This document shows, one piece after another, positions 60,072 to 64,000 of a stretch of 64,000 bases of DNA (the first letter of the stretch is position 1; every line of letters starts with the position of its first letter). The notes under the pieces were generated by a model. That model ran no database searches. It worked only from the letters and a program-made list of their open reading frames with translations, and was not told the origin of the DNA. The DNA comes from Pseudobdellovibrionaceae bacterium (lineage in GTDB: Bacteria > Bdellovibrionota > Bdellovibrionia > Bdellovibrionales > UBA1609), in assembly GCA_947444305.1 (NCBI GenBank), contig CANEZP010000003.1, positions 186,001-250,000 of the forward strand, in the 5' to 3' direction. The translations under genes were made by a program, and so were the position numbers.

Positions 60072-61728
60072 TATAGAAGGCAAATACCATCAAAAACATC
60101 AAAAGCATAAGGCCAACTTGCTGAGCGAGCTCCATCTTACGCATGGATACGGGTGCCCCACGCAAGCCTTCGATCGTGTAAAAAACAAGGTGACCGCCGT
60201 CAAGGATCGGTACGGGCAATAAGTTCAACAAGAACAGATTGATCGAAATAATCGCCATCGTGTGGAGGAAAGTGCTTAGGCCCGCGGCGAAGGAATGCGA
60301 AGCCACGCGGCCGATGGTGATTACGCCACCGACGTTTTTAGCCGAGACTTCACCCTGAACCAAACGCACCAAGCTCATCACGACAAATTCGGTCCACTTC
60401 GCGGTCTCTTTGATTCCGTGGACGAACATTTTCGCAGGATTCGTCACGCGATAATAAACGGGATCAGGACCGGCGGGGAAGAAGCCCGAGACGATTCCGA
60501 CCGTGAAGCGTTTTTCGGCTTGGCCTTTCATCGACATCAGTTCCGTCATTTCGGGTTTGATCTTAAAGGTCTTCTCTTCGCCGTTACGTAAAACTACGAA
60601 ATCGAGACCGTCGCTCGTCGAATCGAAAGATTTCACGTGCGTAAGAACGTCGGACCAAACATTTACGGGATCGTTGCCGATGCGTACGACTTTATCTTTA
60701 GCTTGAACGCCGGCTTTGTCGGCCGGGGAGTCTTTCTTAAGCTGGTAAATATATAACTCGGCCGGTTCGATGCCGAGCGAGGCGAAGATGTCGTCCCCGG
60801 CTTTGAAGCCGGCGGGCAACTTCACTTCAACCGGGCGAGCCGCGTCTTTCTTCTCGGCGTGCTCGACGTCTTTAACTTCAAATTTGATCGATTCAGGATT
60901 CGCGGCCACGGCTTCGGTCAGCAGCGGTTTGAGTTCGCGCCAGTAGTTGACCTTTTTACCGTTAACCGAAGTCACCAAATTCAGAGATTGAAGACCCGCG
61001 GCGCCGGCCAAGCTCTTCGGGTCACGCACGCCGATAACGGTCGAGCGTGATTCTTGGCTTAATCCTTCGATCGCGCCGACTTGGCGGTCGCTGCTAAAAA
61101 TATTATCGTTTTCGCCGACGCCGACGGAGACGTCGAATTTAAGCGGCGAGCTCTCGCCGGGACGTTCGACCACGACTTCCGTCGCGCGGCCGCCGGAACC
61201 TTCGATCTTTTGCATGACGTGCATCCAAGTCGGGGTCGGCTGGTTTGCGACGGAAACAATTTTGTCCCCCGAGCGGAAGCCCTGCTCGAAAGCCTTCGTG
61301 CCTTCTTTTACGTCGCCGGTAAAAGGGCCGGCCATTTCTTGACCTAGGCCTCCGATAACGGTGAACAGGACGATCGCGAAAAGTAAATTCATCAACGGGC
61401 CGGCAAGTACGATCCAGATTCGCTGCATGACGGGCTTATGCAAGAAAGCGTACTTGCGTTCTTCGGGCGGAACATCGGCCGTGGGATCGTCGCCGTACAT
61501 TTTGACGTAACCACCCAGCGGGATGATCGATAGAGCGTAGGTCGTGTCGCCACGTTTGAAGCTCAAAATCTTTTTGCCGAAGCCGAGCGAGAATGTCTCG
61601 ACACGAACGCCGAAAAATTTTGCGACTAAGAAATGTCCCATTTCATGCACGAAGATGAGTAATCCGAGCAAAATGAAAAAGGGTGCGAAATTAGCGAAGG
61701 CGGATTGGATCAGGCTGATAATGTTCAT
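60037..61728 (-). CDS. rseP: Site-2 membrane metalloprotease RseP with three PDZ domains
   Basis: 563 residues from the ATG at 61728 (E. coli RseP is 450). The active site HEMGH is at H28-H32, and LNLLPVPILDGGHL with the second motif is near the C-terminus. Between the helices lie three PDZ-like modules: GFRSGDKIVSVANQ, AAGLQSLNLVTSVNGK and KAGVQAKDKVVRIGND. The family normally has two at most. It cuts anti-sigma factors or signal peptides in the membrane. Gene order uppS-cdsA-rseP-tsaB is usual, but dxr is missing between cdsA and rseP. Confidence 0.93.
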   Translation of the reverse strand: MNIISLIQSAFANFAPFFILLGLLIFVHEMGHFLVAKFFGVRVETFSLGFGKKILSFKRGDTTYALSIIPLGGYVKMYGDDPTADVPPEERKYAFLHKPVMQRIWIVLAGPLMNLLFAIVLFTVIGGLGQEMAGPFTGDVKEGTKAFEQGFRSGDKIVSVANQPTPTWMHVMQKIEGSGGRATEVVVERPGESSPLKFDVSVGVGENDNIFSSDRQVGAIEGLSQESRSTVIGVRDPKSLAGAAGLQSLNLVTSVNGKKVNYWRELKPLLTEAVAANPESIKFEVKDVEHAEKKDAARPVEVKLPAGFKAGDDIFASLGIEPAELYIYQLKKDSPADKAGVQAKDKVVRIGNDPVNVWSDVLTHVKSFDSTSDGLDFVVLRNGEEKTFKIKPEMTELMSMKGQAEKRFTVGIVSGFFPAGPDPVYYRVTNPAKMFVHGIKETAKWTEFVVMSLVRLVQGEVSAKNVGGVITIGRVASHSFAAGLSTFLHTMAIISINLFLLNLLPVPILDGGHLVFYTIEGLRGAPVSMRKMELAQQVGLMLLMFLMVFAFYNDISNLIANRW

Positions 61729-61775
61729 TTCCAAATTGTAGAGATTTAAGAGGGGCGGGGCCAGTGAATTCATTC

Positions 61776-61789
61776 ACGGACTAGTCCGT
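61776..61789. repeat. 14-nt palindrome in the cdsA-rseP gap
   Basis: ACGGACTAGTCCGT is fully self-complementary, in the 66 nt between cdsA and rseP. On the plus strand TTT follows. It could be an operator or a weak terminator, and it is not clearly a member of the 20-nt family. Confidence 0.3.
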
Positions 61790-61794
61790 TTTCG

Positions 61795-62622
61795 TCAGGG
61801 CGTGACGTAGAGCGCGAAAGCGTAGACCAAGGGACATGCGATTAATACACCGTCGATACGGTCTAAGACACCGCCGTGGCCGGGCATAATGGTGCCCGAA
61901 TCCTTAACCTGCGCCACCCGTTTTACGAGCGACATGAGCAAGTCTCCGGTCTGGGCGATAAATCCGCAAACCAAGCAAAACGAGACGGTTTGCCAGAGTG
62001 GATATTCTAAACTGAGGCAAAGGTAGCCGGTCCCGACCACGGCCGAACCCAGCAAACCGCCCACGGACCCTTCCCAAGTTTTTTTGGGCGAGATCAAAGG
62101 CATGAACTTATGCTTACCGAAAAAACGACCGGCAAAGTAAGCGAACGTATCACCCGCGAACACGACCAAAAGCATAAATAAGAATAGTTTACTGCCGTTT
62201 TCAAGCTGGAGTAGGCGAATACAAAAATAAGGGAACAGCACGACGTACACCATTCCGAACGTGCCGATCGCGACGCTCGCGAGTAAAGCTTCGTTCGTGA
62301 CTTTCCCCCTGGTAAGCCAGAGGCACGCGGCAAAAAATGCGGCGTTGCCGATGCCGAAAAAAACCATCCCTTGATCACCGAAGTAAAACATTGCGATGTA
62401 AGTGAGTAAGCAAACGGCCCAGTAAGCGTGCGAGACCGCGTCGGGCATCTGTCCTAAGCGAAAAGCCATGCGCGTATATTCCCGGATGCTCAGTACGATG
62501 ACGACCGTAACGGCCAACGTGAGCCCGGTCGTGCCGCCGTAAATTGCGACGCCCAACAAAAGAAGTCCCGCCGCTACGGCCGAGACGACGCGCTGAATGA
62601 AAGCCGACTTATTGTCAGACAT
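61795..62622 (-). CDS. cdsA: Phosphatidate cytidylyltransferase CdsA
   Basis: 275 residues, about eight transmembrane helices. The signature region is SPKKTWEGSVGGLLGSAVVG and the C-terminal DRIDGVLIACPLVYAF with the motif MPGHGGVLDRIDG. It makes CDP-diacylglycerol from phosphatidic acid and CTP at the inner membrane, the branch point for phosphatidylglycerol and phosphatidylethanolamine. Confidence 0.94.
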   Translation of the reverse strand: MSDNKSAFIQRVVSAVAAGLLLLGVAIYGGTTGLTLAVTVVIVLSIREYTRMAFRLGQMPDAVSHAYWAVCLLTYIAMFYFGDQGMVFFGIGNAAFFAACLWLTRGKVTNEALLASVAIGTFGMVYVVLFPYFCIRLLQLENGSKLFLFMLLVVFAGDTFAYFAGRFFGKHKFMPLISPKKTWEGSVGGLLGSAVVGTGYLCLSLEYPLWQTVSFCLVCGFIAQTGDLLMSLVKRVAQVKDSGTIMPGHGGVLDRIDGVLIACPLVYAFALYVTP

Positions 62623-62648
62623 TTAAATTTTCCGATTCGGGGGCGCGG

Positions 62649-63368
62649 TTAACGCAGTTGGAGCTGATCGGTAGTCCGGCCGAAGCGGCGTTCACGGGCG
62701 GAGTAGGAAGAAAGGATGCGGTGTAGATCTTCATTATTAAAATCAGGCCACGCCTTCGCTTCAAATTCAATCTCACTGTAGGCGGATTGCCATAAAAAGA
62801 AATTGGAAATGCGCGACTCGCCACTAGTCCTGATAATGAGGTCGGGATCGGGAAGAAACGAAGACGGCAATAGACCGGCGACCAGTGCCTCGTCGACTTC
62901 GTTTTCTTCGAGTAAACCCATTTTGACCTGGCGAGCAACTTCGCGGGCCATGAGCGTGATTTCCTGCCGACCGCCGTAGGAAAGCGCGAAGGTCAAAGTC
63001 ATACCCGTGTTCCCCGAAGTTTCCTCAACGGTGTCCATAACGACGCCCCGTACGGAAGCGGGTAAGCGGCCAACTTCGCCGATCACTTGAAAGCGGATGT
63101 TTTGGTCCATCAGCATCTTTTTTTCGCGGATCAGTTGCCGGCGTAACAAGAGCATGAGGAACGAAACTTCCTCGACCGGTCGAAACCAATTTTCGGTGCT
63201 GAAGGCAAAGAGAGTGAGGTACGGAACTTTCAGGCGGGCGCATTCTTCAATGACCGACTTCGCAATCTTCGCGCCACGGATGTGCCCGAAAATACGGTTG
63301 TGACGCCGGGCTTTTGCCCAGCGGCCATTACCGTCCATAATAATTGCGAGGTGTCTTGGTATCTTCAA
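62649..63368 (-). CDS. uppS: Undecaprenyl diphosphate synthase (cis-prenyltransferase)
   Basis: 239 residues. The catalytic region IIMDGNGRWAKARRHNRIFG contains the essential Asp near residue 12. SFMLLLRR-type motif and PDLIIRTSGESRISNFFLW follow, and the C-terminal segment is AYSEIEFEAKAWPDFN. It makes the lipid carrier for peptidoglycan and other glycans. TTG at 63368 is the only start that keeps the N-terminus intact. A typical frr-uppS-cdsA order. Confidence 0.94.
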   Translation of the reverse strand: MKIPRHLAIIMDGNGRWAKARRHNRIFGHIRGAKIAKSVIEECARLKVPYLTLFAFSTENWFRPVEEVSFLMLLLRRQLIREKKMLMDQNIRFQVIGEVGRLPASVRGVVMDTVEETSGNTGMTLTFALSYGGRQEITLMAREVARQVKMGLLEENEVDEALVAGLLPSSFLPDPDLIIRTSGESRISNFFLWQSAYSEIEFEAKAWPDFNNEDLHRILSSYSARERRFGRTTDQLQLR

Positions 63369-63382
63369 AGCGCGGTCCCGGC

Positions 63383-63940
63383 TTACACCGTCATCAATTC
63401 TTTTTCTTTATCGACGGCCAGCTGATCGATTTTTTTGATGTAATCATCGGTCAGTTTTTGCACTTCTTCTTGCTGACGTTTGTTGTCGTCTTCGCTGATC
63501 GCTTTGTCTTTAAGCGAGGCTTTTAAACCGTCGTTGGCATCCCGGCGAATCATGCGGACGGCGACGCGCGCGTCTTCGCAGATCTTCTTAATGTTTTTAA
63601 CGAGGTCTTTACGACGGTCTTCGGTCAACTCGGGAACTTTAAGACGGATCACTTTGCCGTCGTTCATCGGGCTCATGCCCAAATCACTTTTTACGATCGC
63701 TTGTTCGATCTCTTTCAGGATGGAAGATTCCCAAGGGCTGATCAAGAAAGAGCGTGCATCGGGCGTACTAAGTGCCGAAACCTGATTTAGCGGAGTGGGC
63801 GTTCCGTAGTAATTGACCTTAATATTGTCGAGCATAGAAACGGCGGCGCGGCCGGTGCGAACTTTTTTAAGTTCACCGAGCAAATTCTGAACGGCTTTTT
63901 CCATGTTGTCTTTACTGGCCGTGGCGAGGGGGGATGCCAT
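63383..63940 (-). CDS. frr: Ribosome recycling factor
   Basis: 185 residues, the full family length. The three-helix bundle starts DNMEKAVQNLLGELKKVRTG and contains YGTPTPLNQVSALSTPDAR, and the C-terminal helix is KKIDQLAVDKEKELM. With EF-G it splits the post-termination ribosome. AGGAG lies about 7 nt before the ATG. pyrH ends 27 nt upstream. Confidence 0.95.
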   Translation of the reverse strand: MASPLATASKDNMEKAVQNLLGELKKVRTGRAAVSMLDNIKVNYYGTPTPLNQVSALSTPDARSFLISPWESSILKEIEQAIVKSDLGMSPMNDGKVIRLKVPELTEDRRKDLVKNIKKICEDARVAVRMIRRDANDGLKASLKDKAISEDDNKRQQEEVQKLTDDYIKKIDQLAVDKEKELMTV

Positions 63941-63967
63941 GCGTACTCTCCTGTTCTAATGGACCGT

Positions 63968-64000
63968 CTAGCGAACGGTCGTGCCGATTTTTTCGCCGCG
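63968..64000 (-). CDS. pyrH: Probable C-terminus of UMP kinase PyrH (partial)
   Basis: The last ten codons and TAG stop read RGEKIGTTVR on the minus strand. The G-E-x-I-G-T-x-V ending is what PyrH proteins carry, and frr follows 27 nt downstream in the standard pyrH-frr order. Only the end lies in the window, so the call rests on ten residues and synteny. Confidence 0.55.
   Translation of the reverse strand, partial: RGEKIGTTVR

Noticed and set aside
1-64000. CRISPR arrays, tRNA or rRNA genes, insertion sequences
   Set aside because: I found no regularly spaced direct repeats, no cloverleaf-like sequence in the short gaps, and no transposase. The palindromes near obgE are spaced 11-12 nt and are not a CRISPR array.

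Overview
The window is about 64 kb of gene-dense chromosome (roughly 55% GC by eye) from a Gram-negative bacterium. Outer-membrane machinery (BamD, LolA, an outer-membrane beta-barrel), a Tat system, PilT, many lipoproteins, a nucleoside-salvage operon and several secreted proteases fit the Bdellovibrionota or a neighbouring delta-type lineage. That placement is an inference from gene content, not from a marker comparison. I see no rRNA, tRNA, CRISPR array, prophage or insertion sequence.

Layout. 1-4.2 kb: a partial secreted PDZ protein, lon, a small secreted protein and a DksA-like protein with a degraded zinc site. 4.2-9 kb: a leftward run hemW-grpE-dnaJ-LpoA-like lipoprotein. 9-14.8 kb: a double-domain M16 peptidase, an orphan HTH regulator, then a conserved hypothetical gene with tatB-tatC and a Cys-rich secreted protein. 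14.7-20 kb: a leftward propionyl-CoA carboxylase operon ending in the catalytic subunit of methylmalonyl-CoA mutase. 20-24 kb: asnS, a subtilisin-like lipoprotein and two small exported proteins. 24-28.3 kb: a tightly overlapped nucleoside catabolism operon (deoC, deoA, purine nucleoside phosphorylase, amidohydrolase). 28.3-35.7 kb: acyP, pilT, then rng-rplU-rpmA-obgE-(nadD-rsfS fusion)-rlmH, with a dense cluster of 20-nt palindromes around rplU/rpmA/obgE. 35.7-38.6 kb: two tandem trypsin-like lipoproteins. 38.7-43 kb: comF, lolA, rimO, a probable 25-aa membrane peptide and an outer-membrane barrel. 43-47.3 kb: hpt, TPR protein, bamD, AI-2E family permease, cyclic-nucleotide-binding protein, BatE-like protein. 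47.4-53.8 kb: an arginine/ornithine succinyltransferase-type operon (aminotransferase, M20 hydrolase, astA, astD) followed by mltG. 53.8-58.3 kb: small exported proteins, pgeF, rluD and a J-like/HTH fusion. 58.4-64 kb: a MinD/FlhG-like ATPase, tsaB, rseP with three PDZ domains, cdsA, uppS, frr and the last codons of pyrH.

How the genes fit together. The window is mostly housekeeping: envelope assembly, translation and protein quality control. Catabolism is tuned to amino acids, nucleosides and propionyl-CoA, as expected of an organism living on proteins and nucleic acids. The most unusual items are the intergenic palindrome family that keeps its pairing while its sequence varies, the NadD-RsfS fusion, the succinyl-pathway operon that lacks AstB and AstE and carries an M20 protein missing its catalytic Glu pair, the J-like/HTH protein beside a MinD-like ATPase, the bL21 tail, and the 25-aa membrane peptide candidate.
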